A stretch of 64,000 nucleotides of DNA from Crocodylus rhombifer (GCA_038503035.1 JAVSML010020763.1:99072-163071), one strand, 5' to 3'. Shown: positions 43,412 through 55,442, counted from the first letter of the stretch. Numbers and translations: made by a program. The notes: generated by a model not told the origin, from the letters alone.

Positions 43412-44814
43412 TGTGACGAGCTTACCTATCGGACGGGTTCCGTGGGCTTAGAGAATTGCCAAGCAATTGGTGGGGCACACCCACCAATCAGGGACCAGCA
43501 GGGGAGGAGCCTCAGGAGAAGTCCACATAGGCAATTGCCTATGTCAGGGTGAGGCGAGAAGTGGAAGTCTTCAATCTTGACCAGTCTTCAATCTTGGGGT
43601 GGAGCCCCAAAAGGGTAAATAAGGAGCTGTATGCACAGCATGCAGAGGAGACAACAAGGGACAGAGAAGAAAGAAGAAGCTGGAGCTCAGGAAGAGCTGG
43701 GGAAGAGCTACCAAGTTGCCCTGAAGAGCAAGAGAGCTTGTCCCCAACCCCTCACTGCAAGAGAGTGCGGCGAGTCAGTACAGGCATAGCTGTGCAGAGG
43801 GTCCAAGAGGGACCGGGACCTTGGGAGCCGCTCAAGGTGGCTTGGGTCTCCAACCCCAGCATGAGGGCAGACGGTGCAGGTGTCACTGCATGGAGGGTCC
43901 GAGAGGGACCAGGACCTTGGGAGCCACTTGAGGTGGCTTGGGTCTCCAACCCGGCATGAAGCCAGCACCGGTGCAAACACTGCTGCATGGTGAGTCACCG
44001 ACAGGCTGAGGGACTTTGGAGGGGGCAAGGGGCGGTTCGGGCCCTATTCTCCACTGCCAGGCACAAGGGCTCATGAGTAGCACAGGCTCCGCAGTGTGGC
44101 AGGCCTGTATTGGAGCCCTGGCCCTAGGCATGCATGCTCCCTGGCCCAAACCTGCTAAGCCAGCCAGGCATGTGAACAAGCCACGCATCTCATGAGGGGA
44201 CTGAGACACAGCACTGCTGTAGGAGCTGTTTGCCTAGCTGGGGATGAAACACCAGGAACCCTTGCTGGACCCCTACTTGCCAGGAAGCATGAGTTCTCAG
44301 GCTAGGGGTTTCCCACTGGGGAGGGACCCAGTGGATCACCCCATCAGTGGGGGCTTATGCTAGAGAAAGTGAGACTCCCTTAGAGAAGGAGGGTATTCAG
44401 GATTGCCATATATTTTGGAGTGTTTATGGACTGTTTGTTGTGCTTTATATTTTGGGGTTTTTACCCATCGATTGTTGGGACATACCCTCTGAGGATTCAT
44501 GGGAGAGGTTTTTCTTGTGGGTCTTGGCAACTGCTATACTTACCTGTTCTGTTATTTGCTGACTTAAAAGGAGTATATGTAAATATTTATCTTTATCACC
44601 TATCCAGTTATTCTATCCCTCCCCCTTTTATTCTGCACCCAAATAAATCATGTATATAGTTAAGCTACTGCGTCCTGGTCTTCCTCTATAGAGACACCAG
44701 AGAAGGGGAAACTGCGAGCAAGCTGCAGTTTCCATCTCCAGCACATGCATCCTGCTGACAATCCCCCACTTCTACTGGAGAAAGGAGTACACACTCCATT
44801 ACACCCGAGTTACA
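43412..44814 (+). repeat. Solo LTR of a Ty3/gypsy element
   Basis: Begins TGTGACGAGCTTACCTATCG and ends ACCCGAGTTACA, with TG and CA at the outer edges. TCAA lies directly outside both ends (43408-43411 and 44815-44818), a 4-bp target duplication. The start, the CACCCACCAATCAGGG block, the TATA-like GTAAATAAGG (43615-43624), AATAAA (44642-44647) and the closing block all align with the LTR at 34093-35677. There is no internal region, so homologous recombination between two LTRs removed it. It contains a tandem duplication at 43797-43992. Confidence 0.9.
43797..43992. repeat. Two-copy tandem repeat, 98-bp unit, inside the LTR
   Basis: GAGGGTCCAAGAGGGACCGG starts at 43797 and GAGGGTCCGAGAGGGACCAG at 43895. 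Both are followed by CTTGGGAGCC, GGTGGCTTGGGTCTCCAACC and a GCATG block. The gypsy LTR at 34093-35677 has looser versions of the same units. Repeats here may act as variable enhancer-like units, but that is inference. Confidence 0.88.
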
Positions 44815-44818
44815 TCAA

Positions 44819-47505
44819 AGCAAATATTCAGTGTCTTCAGGTGAGAAGTGAATTGATAAATGCTCTCAGCAGTTAAAATAACATGCTTGGATGACATAGC
44901 CAGATGAACTAGCCACATTTCCATATGTAGTGGAAGTCTGCCAGCTCCACCATAGTTTTTTTGGCAAGTGGTTGTGTTGCTGCCGCCAGCATAAACAGTC
45001 GTTTGGTCCATCTGCCAGCAGCCTTGGGAACCTTGGTACTGTCCCAGCCATCTTCTGAGGCCATGGTCTATGTGCCATCTGCCACAGGGCACATAAGCCC
45101 TGGTTCCCAGATGTTGCTTCCCACTAAAAGACCATTCCCTTATAATACAAGTACAAATATATGTTGTATTTGTGTTTTCCTCTGAACAGAACATCAGTTC
45201 AGTTAAGTAGTGTGAATATATTCATCAACAACACTACCCTTCACTTTTCAGAGTCAAAAGAACTACCCCACATCTATTGATTTTTTAACTGTACTGTAAA
45301 AACATATATACTCCTTTGATAATGCACCCATTTCTTCTGTATCTTGTGGTACTGTATTACCACAGATGTAAAAATGTTACAGAAGAAATGTGCATTGTCA
45401 TGTAGATTAATAATTCTTTTCAGATTATAGGTTTTGTTAGAGTTAGAACAAATTGTCCAAGTCCAATGATAGTAGTTAGATAGCAGATGTGGTAAAAACA
45501 TTGGAAATACGTAGACATAGCATCAGACTTATCAGTTTAGTTATATACAGTTCAGCAGCTGCATTATGATGATGATTTAGGGTATAGAGGAAAAATGCTG
45601 GCTCTCTAATAGTGTTTAATATGTTATGGTATTATTTGCATCCTTTGCAAGTATGTATATGCATGAACCCTTTGCTACAGTCCTTATTCACAAATTGAGG
45701 AAACAAGGTTGGGCTTGTTCAGTGTTGTGCTAAAATTTGAACAATTCCCACTGTAGAAGATCAAGGAAAGAAATAAGAGGATCTTGGAAATGGACAGTCT
45801 GAAACATAAAGAGGGGAAGGTTGCTCCTAACATAGCTGTCTGCATGGAGGAAGTTGGGAAGCTGAGAATGGGAGATAAAAAACAGACAACCAAAAACTTT
45901 TCTGGCAATTTCTTTGCTATTCTGCTCTTCCACATCAGCTGAAGACCTGGCATGTCAAGTAGGGGTTCCACGCTCCCTTCCCACACCAAGATTTGGGATG
46001 GAAACCCGCCAATGAGGCGGCAGGATTTAGCAAGAATCACTCCAGTACCATAATTACTAACAAGTGCTGCATTTCATGAATAACACTAGCTTTGATGAGC
46101 AGGAAGAGTCCACATCTGGCCCCCGTCACAGTGTCTCTATGATACAAGCTCAGAATCCTGTTTGTGACTCTGCCATTGTGATCCTGATGCGTCTGAGACT
46201 TCTCTGTTGAGGGTTGACTGGACTGCTCTCCAGGGCTGACCCCTCAGCCAGCAGAGTTTTCCCTCTAGGACACACTGCAACATACACTACACCACCCCAT
46301 CTGCCTTCCCCTCCCATCCCTACTTCCCCAAGGTACCTTCTCTTATGGAATAGGGAGGGTTTCCTCGCTGGTTCTCTGCCCAGCTTCCAAATAATCAGTC
46401 TTCCTCTGCTTCTGTTTTAGTAATGGGGGAATTCATGACTCTCCACTGGGGCTTTCTACCCATCCCACAGGCTCCAAAGGAAACAATGGAGAGAGTTGAC
46501 TTAGAGAGTTATAGATAATGAGAGGAAGAACTGCAGAAAGAAGAGTAACAAGCTGGCCCAGAACTCTGCATAATTTTGAAGGTAAGATGTATTAAATTAG
46601 TGATCCATCCTGTAAGATACGGTGGGAGCAATCCTTTCAGTAGGAAAAAATGTAAGCAGCCTGAAAAGCTTAAAGATTGCCTTGTCAGTATACAGTACCA
46701 TAGTACAGCATAGAGGTCTAAAACAGGAATCAAGAGGAAAAAGGATGAAAGCGGGAGCTTGAACAGAAGGTAAAAAAGGCCTTTTAATTCTGCTGTGGTT
46801 TTTCTTTCTCTAGGGATAAACTGCAATGAGCCAGAAGTGGTGTGCACATAGCTATACTCATCTGCGCTATTTAAAAATTGTTAGTGACAGCCAGATTCCT
46901 GAGGGACAGGAAAGCAAGAGAGAGAACAAGTGCTTGATATAATAGATTCATTCATCCTCCCGCCACATAGCGAAGTGCCATTTCATCTAATCTTGCTTCC
47001 ATCTAAAAACAAGTCACTAACAAATAGTTCTGCACTACTAACTGACTCTAGAGTGAGGTAGGTGCCTTTATTATATCACTATTCCCCCTGTTCACACATG
47101 CTTTTGTAAAGACAAGACCTAAACACTATCTTCAAGTATTATTCATTCTTGAAGGTTGGAAATTGGCACAGCTGTAAGAAAATATTTCTACTTTTTTTTC
47201 TTTTGAAACAAGAGAATCTCAACTCTTCAACAGCTATGAACCATGTTTTATTTCCTCTTGGGGTGGAGTTCAAATATTAGTGTTGGATTTTAATTGCCTA
47301 GTTGCATCAGTTAAATCCTCAACAGGATTAATTAAGAAGTGGACAATTTAAAGAGTATTAAGGGTTCCATTTTCAAAAGGGCTTAGCATTGGTCTACCTC
47401 CGTTTCACTACAATGGATAAATGGATATGAAGACAAAGTCTGCTCTTGAAAAATCCCAACCTAAATTTTTGTCCTCCAGCTGTGAATTAAAAAGGATGAC
47501 ACAGT
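44819..47505. other. No gene seen
   Basis: AT-rich unique-looking sequence. Open frames at 44799-45194, 45684-46040 and 46509-46847 (all minus) have no recognisable family motif. Confidence 0.5.
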
Positions 47506-47759
47506 GGGCATGTCTACATGTGCACTTTAATGCGTAGCAGCCTATTTTACAGCACGTTAAAGTGTTATATAAAAATCTGTACAAATATGCTAATGAACCA
47601 TAAAATAGGCTATTGTACAATAAGTGTCACTTTAAAAATGTGTGCTTTCAATACTGATCATTAGGGCAGCTTAATGTGCATTTATTTAGTACCTCATACT
47701 GGAGGCACTACTTTAATGTGCATTAGGAAAAGCACATTAATACACATGTAGATGTGCCT
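47506..47759. mobile_element. Harbinger-like MITE
   Basis: The left end GGGCATGTCTACATGTGC and the reverse complement of the right end, AGGCACATCTACATGTG, form an inverted pair of about 18 bp. Outside lie AGT and GGT, a possible decayed 3-bp duplication. The interior has several ACTTTAATG and CATTAA blocks and two inverted AGCCTATTTTA and TAAAATAGGC arms. There is no reading frame. Confidence 0.75.
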
Positions 47760-48330
47760 GGTATCAGATTCAGATTAAAAAGATCTTAAATCTAACCCAA
47801 TCCAATCACCCCTCAGCAAACCATACAGTTCCCATTGTTATAATAACCTTCTTCCATTAATAACATAGTTACATTACAAATAGCAGACAGAGATCATTAC
47901 AATGGCAGTTCATCAAGCTTGGCAATCAACTCTAACAAATTGTTAGTCTTCCTGACATGTTACTCATATTAAGCAGTACGACTAGGAGTAGCAGAAACTG
48001 AGGTGACACTACCTTATTTGCACCTTGTTTGATATTAGAGTCTATACCTGCAGACTCCACAGGAGACATTTCAGAGCAATGACCCACAAAACAAAATAAA
48101 GGTGTGAAAAATTACAATAAGAAAGCTGGATCAATCATAGCAAGGTGATGAAGTTAAGAGGCCACCCATACAGAAAACAACATAACAATATTCTGAATGT
48201 GTTCCACTATAACCTAGAGACAAACACCCATATTAAACTGATAGGGAGTGGAAGTGATACTTATCAGTACATCTGGATTTTGCCCCAACCATATATGTCT
48301 AAAATGTTCCTGCAAGAATGTGAGGGAAAG
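47760..48330. other. No gene seen
   Basis: Unique-looking AT-rich sequence. The frame at 48145-48501 (+) runs through the microsatellite that follows and is not credible. Confidence 0.45.
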
Positions 48331-48355
48331 TGTGTGTGTGTGTGGGGGGGGGGGG
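48331..48355. repeat. (TG)n microsatellite with G run
   Basis: About six TG units followed by a run of twelve G. Confidence 0.93.
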
Positions 48356-48443
48356 TGCAAAGGAGTGAAGGTGGGGGTGAAGTTTTTTGCTTTGACTGTA
48401 ACAAGATGAGTCCTTTGGTTACTAATCAAAATGTACAGGCAGT

Positions 48444-49388
48444 AGAGCTGTGCGATATTTTGCCAAGTGTTTCATTTCAAAGCTATTTCAATGCATTTTG
48501 AGCTCAAAACAGCTAAATCAAAATGAAACAGAAAGCATTGAAACAGCTTTGAAATGAAATGAGGGCACACAAAAGTTTCGATTTTCAAAGCAGCCCGGTG
48601 GTGGGAGGCAGGGGACAGCCAGGACTGCGCTCCGAGCAGCTCTGCAGCCCCATGTAGCTCAGCCCAGCAGGGAGCACAGGCCTGGCTCTCCCCACCTCCT
48701 GCTGCTGGGCTGCACTCTGTGGGGCTGGCAGAGCCAAACAAAGCACAGCCCCAGCTCTGCCCACCTGCTGCCACTGGGCTATGCTCCAGTGGGCTCCACC
48801 AGCCCCATGGAGCACAGCCCAGCAGTGGGAAGCAGGCAAAGCTGTGGCTGTGCTTCACCTCCTGCCACTGGGCTGAGGTCCGTGGAGCCTGCTGCTGGGT
48901 GCAGGCTGCGACCAGTGCCGGTCTCAGGTGGCAGCAGCAGCTCCCTGTCATCCAGTGCAGATCCAGGGGGCCCATACCCCTGTGAGGAATCCGGCACAGC
49001 CCTCCCAGGGATGCGAGCCCCTGGATCTGCATGCCGGATGACAGGAGGCTGCCACTGCCAGCAAGCATCCTGAATTTTGCTTTCAAGATTTTGAGGTGCA
49101 GTTTCTAAGAAACCTCTTTACCTATCTCCTTGAAATTTGGCAGGCTTCATGCCCTCAGAAGGGGCTACCATCCCTGCAATTTCATCCAAATCAGGCAACA
49201 AATGACAATGTTTTATGATTCCTCATTATAGCGTATGGGTAAAACGTTTAAATGAGTCAAAACAGCAAAACAGTTTTGACAAAACAAAATGGGACAATGC
49301 TTCAGAACAAAACGAAATGAAACACTGTCCTTTTGAAACAGTGAAATGGAAGTCAAAATGAAATGATGGTGTTTCACACAGCACTAGT
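48444..49388. mobile_element. Non-autonomous DNA transposon, hAT-like
   Basis: The left end AGAGCTGTGCGATATTTTG and the reverse complement of the right end, AGTGCTGTGTGAAACACC, form an imperfect inverted pair. AGGCAGT occurs just outside both ends (48437-48443 and 49389-49395), a duplication of 7 or 8 bp that fits hAT elements. Both outer parts are AT-rich with many CATTTCAAAG and GAAATG motifs. The centre (48590-49070) is a GC-rich array of loose units around AGCCCAGCAG and CTGCCACTGGGCT. No transposase is present. Confidence 0.75.
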
Positions 49389-49395
49389 AGGCAGT

Positions 49396-49725
49396 CCTAC
49401 AATGTGTGTTGGAAAACTATTTTTGCTGACATAGAGGAGTGAGCGCAGAAATATCTAGCATGAGCAGCAACAGCAAATCCTGTAAACACTAACTTGTTAT
49501 CACCAAACAAGGGAACTATGTACCTTGCACAGTTCCCTGGGAACCTTAAGCAACAGAGCTCCAGTGTTGCCTAAACCAATTTTAATGCTGTTCTCCAGCA
49601 GTGGATGAGTTCTCCCCTAAAACGAGTATCCTGCTACTATCACATACCCTGAACCAGTGGCTAACACACACTAAATGCTCAGCACCAAAGAAACCTAAAG
49701 ATAACAGATTTCAAGTATGTGAAGA
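49396..49725. other. No gene seen
   Basis: Short unique-looking stretch. Confidence 0.4.
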
Positions 49726-49727
49726 AT

Positions 49728-49992
49728 GTTCTATAGAAGAGGACGGGCTAGGACAAAAAGTAACAGTCTGAAACTACAACATGGGAAATTTAAATTGGCT
49801 CCTAGGAAAGCCTTTCTAGCTATGTGGATGGTTAAGTACTTAAATTGATTACCCAGACAGGTTGTGGAACTCTGCTCTTGGAAGTTCTTAAGAGAAGATT
49901 AGACAATCACTTCAATGAGACTGTATGGACAGGGCAGGTTTGCAGTAAACAGGAAGTTGGATTCCTGAGGACTTTTTCAGCTGTATTCTTTT
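49728..49992 (+). mobile_element. CR1 LINE 3' end fragment, old
   Basis: GGTTGTGGAACTCTGCTCTT, GGAAGTTCTTAAGAGAAGAT and TAGACAATCACTT are the end of CR1 ORF2 and its 3' UTR. It closes with GGTTTGCAG, GTTGGATTCCTGAGGAC and a TTCTATGAAAG tail. It has more changes than the other CR1 ends, so it is probably an older subfamily. Confidence 0.78.
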
Positions 49993-50257
49993 GAAATTCT
50001 ATGAAAGCTTTCACCCAGCACATAGCTTAAGGCTGGTAGGATTGCAGAGTAACTGAGAACATATGCATAAGGCCTGGAGGCAAACTTGAAAACACTGTTG
50101 TTTTGCCAGAGCTCTGAAATATGCGCATTAACTTTACTCTCATGATCTAGCTTTGTTCATTAGAATAACAAGAATGGTGTAATTATTGTTAATAAATATG
50201 GAATAGGAAACCCAGGCCTGAGTATTTAGTCTTTTAATTTTTCTCCCCACAAGGAAA

Positions 50258-50440
50258 CACAGTACAACCTCATTATAACAAGCTCCAATGGGATTGGAAG
50301 AAAAGTTTATTATAAGAGGGTCTACTGTAATACGGCTAATCAATTTACTGCATCATAATAATGAAAAAAATGGTTCCTGTTGTTGGGATTGTTAAAATGG
50401 GGGGGGGGTTGTAAGATTTAGTGAGGTTGCATTGTAATCT
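50258..50440. repeat. Mariner-like (Tigger-type) MITE, degraded
   Basis: ACAGTACAACCTCATTATAA near the left and AAGTTTATTATAAGAGGGTC followed by TACTGTA recall Tigger-type ends, where a GTTATAA-rich block closes with CTACTGTA. A GAGGTTGCATTGTAA block further right may be another end. The limits are uncertain. A run of nine or ten G is inside. Confidence 0.45.
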
Positions 50441-50725
50441 GCTTACAATGGAGTTTGGGCTCTGTTCAGAAGCTAGAGCACTATAGCAGCATGTCAAGGT
50501 TTTAATTTCTGTTGTAAAATAATTTTCAAGTACCCAGTGCGATGAGTGGAGGAGGTACAGCATTAAATTCTTTACCTTTTGTGGTTTAAACTTCCCTAAG
50601 ATGATTTAGACAGGGGTTTTGTTTGTGACATTAATTACATATCTGTAAAGTCATCATCCCCAAAATACCTGGAATAACTTTTCTAAAAGTGAATCTGCCC
50701 AGCCCTATGAGAGATGTTATTCACT

Positions 50726-51058
50726 GGGCAAGTCCACACATGCACATTTATTATATGGTACAGGCATGTGTCTACATGTGTACACCCATACTACACAGTA
50801 AATATGGTGACTTATAGCAACTTGGACATAAATTTGATACCTGCATCATGCAGGTATCAAATTTACGCCTGATTAGTTACTGCTCAGTAACACTGTGTAG
50901 ACTGACATGGGACTAACTTTAGTCCCAAGTCAGTCCACGCGCAGCATTAACATGCTTCAATGCATGCATGTGTAGACACCAGTCTATTCCCCCCTACTGT
51001 GCAGTAACTTACTACACAGTAAATTTTAGCTGGTGTAAATCCATGTGTAGACATGTCC
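50726..51058. mobile_element. Harbinger-like MITE with ACT duplications
   Basis: The left end GGGCAAGTCCACACATGCAC and the reverse complement of the right end, GGACATGTCTACACATGGAT, form an inverted pair. ACT flanks both sides (50723-50725 and 51059-51061). The body has two hairpins: a perfect one at 50829-50865 around a single C, and a near-perfect one at about 50900-50937 (GACTGACATGGGACTAA and complement). It has no reading frame. Confidence 0.82.
50829..50865. repeat. Perfect palindrome, 18-bp arms and 1-nt loop
   Basis: TAAATTTGATACCTGCAT is followed by C and its exact reverse complement. Confidence 0.95.
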
Positions 51059-51061
51059 ACT

Positions 51062-52195
51062 AAATATATTATGCAGGATAATGCTGCTTTCTGTTAAGTA
51101 GTGAATTTGATCAGCTCTACAGCTGCTTACAAACTATATATTGACTAAAGCTGAAGAATATGTATTGAATAAATTACATAATTATTAATGGCAGTATTTT
51201 TAAACTATTAAGCACATTTCCCCTGCTTGACCAACTCCACTGAAAGCACAGGATGTTTCCAGATTCTTCTAGCTCTCCCCAGCCTGATTCACCATCAGAA
51301 TATTTACCCCATACTTTTTTCCATCTCTGATGCATTTTGAATCAAGGCAGATTTGAAAGAGATGCCTACGCAAGGGCGTCTAAGGATGTTCCTTTTCTAC
51401 ACAGTACTCTCATGACTAGACAACAAGCTCAAGCATGATGTGGAGGATATGGTTTATTGTCCAATACAGCAGTCCACTAACCTCATTGTGCTAAGGATGT
51501 GGGTCATCAAATTGTGAATCCCAAAGTAGCAAGAGAGATCATTGTTTCATCAAGTGCTATGTCCAGCCCACAGTTTAATAGGAAAAATGTTTTGGTACAC
51601 TTTAATGTTGTGTGTCATGCAATCCTTGGAACAATTGCTGCAGATGGTGTGTGCCTCGCAAGGTAGCTCAATCAGAAAAGGTTAAAGAGGTTGATTTTCC
51701 TATTGATTTGTTCATGGGTTGTAAGTGAAAATATGGTGAGAGGGCACGCTCCTTACCACAACAAAAATACGGCTAGCAAGCATACTTCAATGCTATCCAG
51801 TCTGCATTTATTTGTTGGTTTTCTTTTGCCATGTCTAGATTGCAAGCTTTTCTCTGTGTGCAAACATGTGTCTCCAGTTTCTAGCACAAGGGGACCCTCT
51901 CTCTATATAAATCACGTTCTTAATATGTATAAAATAGTAATACTCCCCTTTTCAGGAGGGGAAGCTTTGTACCGGAAAGTGCTAAATCAGTGCTAATGTG
52001 AATATGAAGGACGATCCTCTGCATTTATAGTGAGAACCTATGAATTCTGCCAGTGCCTGAGCTTTAATCTGTCTAAAGAACTGCACAGCATTGGCAGAAT
52101 CTGAAAGGACTCACGGGCTATTGCAGGTTCTGTTTTAGCATGCAGGCTGCTGGGCACTATCAGTCTCTTGTTTTAGAGCAATCTTGAAGAACTCT
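51062..52195. other. No gene seen
   Basis: Unique-looking sequence. The 101-codon frame at 51691-51996 (+) resembles no known protein. Confidence 0.45.
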
Positions 52196-52201
52196 TAGGC
52201 T

Positions 52202-53137
52202 AAGGAGAGACAATCAAAAAGCCTGAGCCTGAATTGATTCAATCTTTGCAGGCTAGTCTAGCCTGGCTAGGCTGAACTAGTTTGTAACTGCACAGACATC
52301 CCCTCTGGACTGACAAAATGCAGGCACATGCCTGCAGTGGCTCAGGCTGGGGGATCCCCCCCTTCCCTTTCATAATGCTGAGCAGAGGGAGGGGGGGTGT
52401 CATAATGCTCTGATTTGGTAGGGGTTCTCCCCTTCACTGCTCCTCTAACCAGTGATGGAGCTAGCAGGGAGTTGTACAACATTTATTTACACAGCAGGGA
52501 GTTACACAGCATTTATCAGCCCACCAGCAAAAAAAAGCTTCTCTCATTAGTTCAAGCTCTTCTTAAACAATTTTTTCCAAGGAAGGAATGGAGGGACTTT
52601 ACCAGCTACCTGTTGATTAGCTTCAAAAAGCCCTAAGTGGACAATGTCCTGTCTGCTTTACACAGACACCTCTCAGCATTATCTTGCATACCACATGCTG
52701 GCTATGGTCCATGCTGTGTGTGTGGTGGGGAATCCCTGCTTGAGCAGGGAGTGATGAGGGGGAGGTGGGACAGGGGGAAGTCAGGCAGATGCTGCTGTAT
52801 CTGCAGTCTCTGCCAGAGCTCCAGCCAGGGAGCATAGAGGCGGGGTCAATCCTGCTGGCTAGCACAGAGAGCCCCATCCAGGGCTACAAAGCATCTGAAA
52901 TGCTGGGGGACTCTGGTTTAAGTTAAACCCAGAAGGGGTCTGGGATAGACATTGCATAAACCAGCTTGACCCAAATCAATTAAGTCTGAAACTGAAACTA
53001 CATTTAACCAGGTTTATCTCAAACCAGTTTTAGCCATTTTTAAATGGGTTTATGTGCATTGAATGTCTGTTGTTACAGGTTTAAACCAGTTTCTGATCAT
53101 TTAAACTGGTTTATGTGTAATGTCTGTCCCTACCCTA
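52202..53137. mobile_element. Non-autonomous DNA transposon with AAACCAGTTT motifs
   Basis: The left end GGAGAGACAATCAAAAAGCC and the reverse complement of the right end, GTAGGGACAGACATTACACA, are distantly related. The right part holds many AAACCAGTTT and TAAACTGGTTTA motifs (52920-53110), and the left part has GTCTAGCCTGGCTAGGCTGA. The repeated arms would fold together. No clear duplication was fixed and no transposase is visible, so the superfamily is open. A GC-rich centre (52300-52870) yields open frames that are not genes. Confidence 0.55.
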
Positions 53138-53629
53138 CATTCTAGCTGACAGAATCAGTCAGAGATTATTCAGTCCATCTCCCTGCCAACACAGAATTAT
53201 TCCCTACAAGGGTTCCTTAAAAGTATTAAACCCAGAAAACTGGTATTTTCCCTACCCTTAGCTCAGATAGGGTCTTTGAAGCATAAGGTAACATCAGAAG
53301 TATAACTGTTGCTGCTCAGTTGTGAATTTCTGGTTTTTTAAATATAGGGGCAGGCTCACTGCACAATTTGTCATGACTTTCACTGGGTTTTCAAGTAGAT
53401 TATCATTTCTGCTTAAAATTCAACCAGTGCATGGTTTGTTTTTGTAACAATCATATGTAGGGATGTAAGAATCATCAATGGTTCCACTATCAATCCCATA
53501 TGCAGGGAAGGAGGCAGAATATGGGCCCTAGTTGATGTCTAGCTCTCAGAACAGCCTCTGGGACATAAGAGTGGCTTGTGGATGACTATTTTCCAGTGGA
53601 GTCAATGATAAGGACTTCTGGGACAAAAC
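53138..53629. other. No gene seen
   Basis: Unique-looking stretch with nothing recognised. Confidence 0.45.
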
Positions 53630-53632
53630 TAA

Positions 53633-55439
53633 GGCCCCTGGTTCACATTGATTTAATGGTGTGCTAGGATCTGATCCCTGATCCCACCAATTGTGTCATG
53701 TGCACGGCAAGATGTGCAATTAGTGGGATCAGGGACCAGATCCCAATTGCGACATTACTGCGTGCCAGTTCCATAGAACTATTTGCCTAAGATCTGGGGC
53801 TGGAGTTGTGTAACAGGCCTTGGGGATCTGCCGCCCCAATACCTGATACCTCCATGCAGTTCAACCTGCCTGCCAGCTCTTTCCAGCCCACCTCACCTCC
53901 AGTATCTCACCTGCCATTGCCTTTTGGGTTTCTTGGAGCAACAGTGTCTGGGGCCTGGAATAGGCTTGCTGGTTCCCTCAGTGGTCAGCTCTGCCTTCAT
54001 GGGTAGGTCCACTCCACCAGGGGTCTGCTCCCCCCACCATCCCAGCACTTACCCTTTAAGAGTGCCCCCCTCCCCAACCAGGCTTCTGAGCACCTGCCAG
54101 AGCTTCAGCCAACCTGGCCTTGGCCCCCTTTTTGTCTGGCTGCACTGTCAACTTTTGTCCACCATCTAAGATCTCAGCTCCTGGGCATTGGCCCCAACTT
54201 GTAGCAGCCCCTCCTGAGGCTCCAGTGTCATCCCAGCAGCCTCACCCCTCTAGGTTGGGGCTAGCTCCTGTCACTCATAGAAGGGAGTGCCTCCCAGGCA
54301 CCCCCACCCATAGCCTCCTCCTCCTCACCTATAGCCATAACCTGGTCCTTGTATAGAAAAATTCCAACACAAAACAGCAACTTAACCAGTCCTAACTTAA
54401 ACAAACTTCTCTAAGGTTCAGGAGGCTCAATCTGTGCTCCTCAGTCTGGCTAGCTTCCTTCCAAGTAACAGGGGCTGGGGTTCCCTGTTACAAACTGTCA
54501 ATCAGCTGATTTTTGGCCCTGGACCCAATCGTATGGGGACCAGTTTGAACCCCTGCTGTGTTGATCTGACAATAACCTGATTGTCACTCCCAGCTCTGAT
54601 AACTCCAGGTCCAGTTAGAAACCAGGGCTCTCCAGGTCAGACCTACAGTTGGCCAATTGTCATAACTCTGCATCTGGGAGACCAGAGGCTCCTGGCAGGA
54701 GTGGGGAGAGAAAGGGGAGGAAGGTCCAAAGAGCTTCTCCTCCTGGGGACTTTAAACTCCATCAGAAGCTTGTGATCCCCCACATTGTGGCAGCCTGGCC
54801 AGAGCTGTGGGGCACAGGGTTTAAAATCCCCAGTGAGGAAGTTGCTTTGGCATGCACTTTAAAGTTCCCCAGGTGCCTCTCTGCACTGTCTGGATCCAAG
54901 TGCCAGGGGAATTTTAAAAATCATAGCTGCAGTTCACCTATAATCATGCTCTTTAAAACTCCTTGTGTGCTGGGACCCGTGGTGTGGAGCATGAAGTCCA
55001 GGGAAGAGCGAGCCTGAAATCAGAGAAATATTTCCTGATGTCATCCTCATGGTGCCTTCCCCCACTCTGACTCATCTACCTTCAGGAATTGAGTGGGGAT
55101 GCCAGGTCCAGGGCCTGAGACCCAGTCCAATTCCACTGCTCACATAGGGGGACAACTGTGTCCCAGGCCCTGCGGTTGTCCCATACAAGATCATGATGCT
55201 CAGCTGAGCATCAGGATCTGTCATGAGTCAGCCCCGACATGCCACATGTCCAGTTTAAGTCATGATACAAATAAGCAAAAGTTGTATAACAAAAGATGTT
55301 ACACATTATATGTGAAATATCTTTGTGGTGTCTCTGCTATATTATCGTGCCATAAATTGGCTTTAATGTGTGACTGGGCTACTATTTATGGCATGATAAA
55401 CACCTTAAATGCATCTTAACTGTAATGTGTGCCAAGGCC
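53633..55439. mobile_element. Large non-autonomous transposon, Harbinger-like ends
   Basis: The left end GGCCCCTGGTTCACATTG and the reverse complement of the right end, GGCCTTGGCACACATTAC, form an imperfect inverted pair, with TAA outside the left (53630-53632) and TGA outside the right (55440-55442). Near the left is a hairpin with 27-bp arms (53667-53693 and 53717-53743, two mismatches). Near the right is a near-perfect palindrome centred on GATGCTCAGCTGAGCATC (about 55187-55218). The 1.8-kb body is partly GC-rich and holds no recognised transposase. It may be one element or several nested ones. Confidence 0.5.
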
Positions 55440-55442
55440 TGA

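Noticed and set aside
48472..49086. A 204-codon minus-strand frame rich in Cys, Ser, Gly and Trp
   Set aside because: It covers the GC-rich unit array of the transposon at 48444-49388. The apparent protein repeat reflects the DNA repeat.
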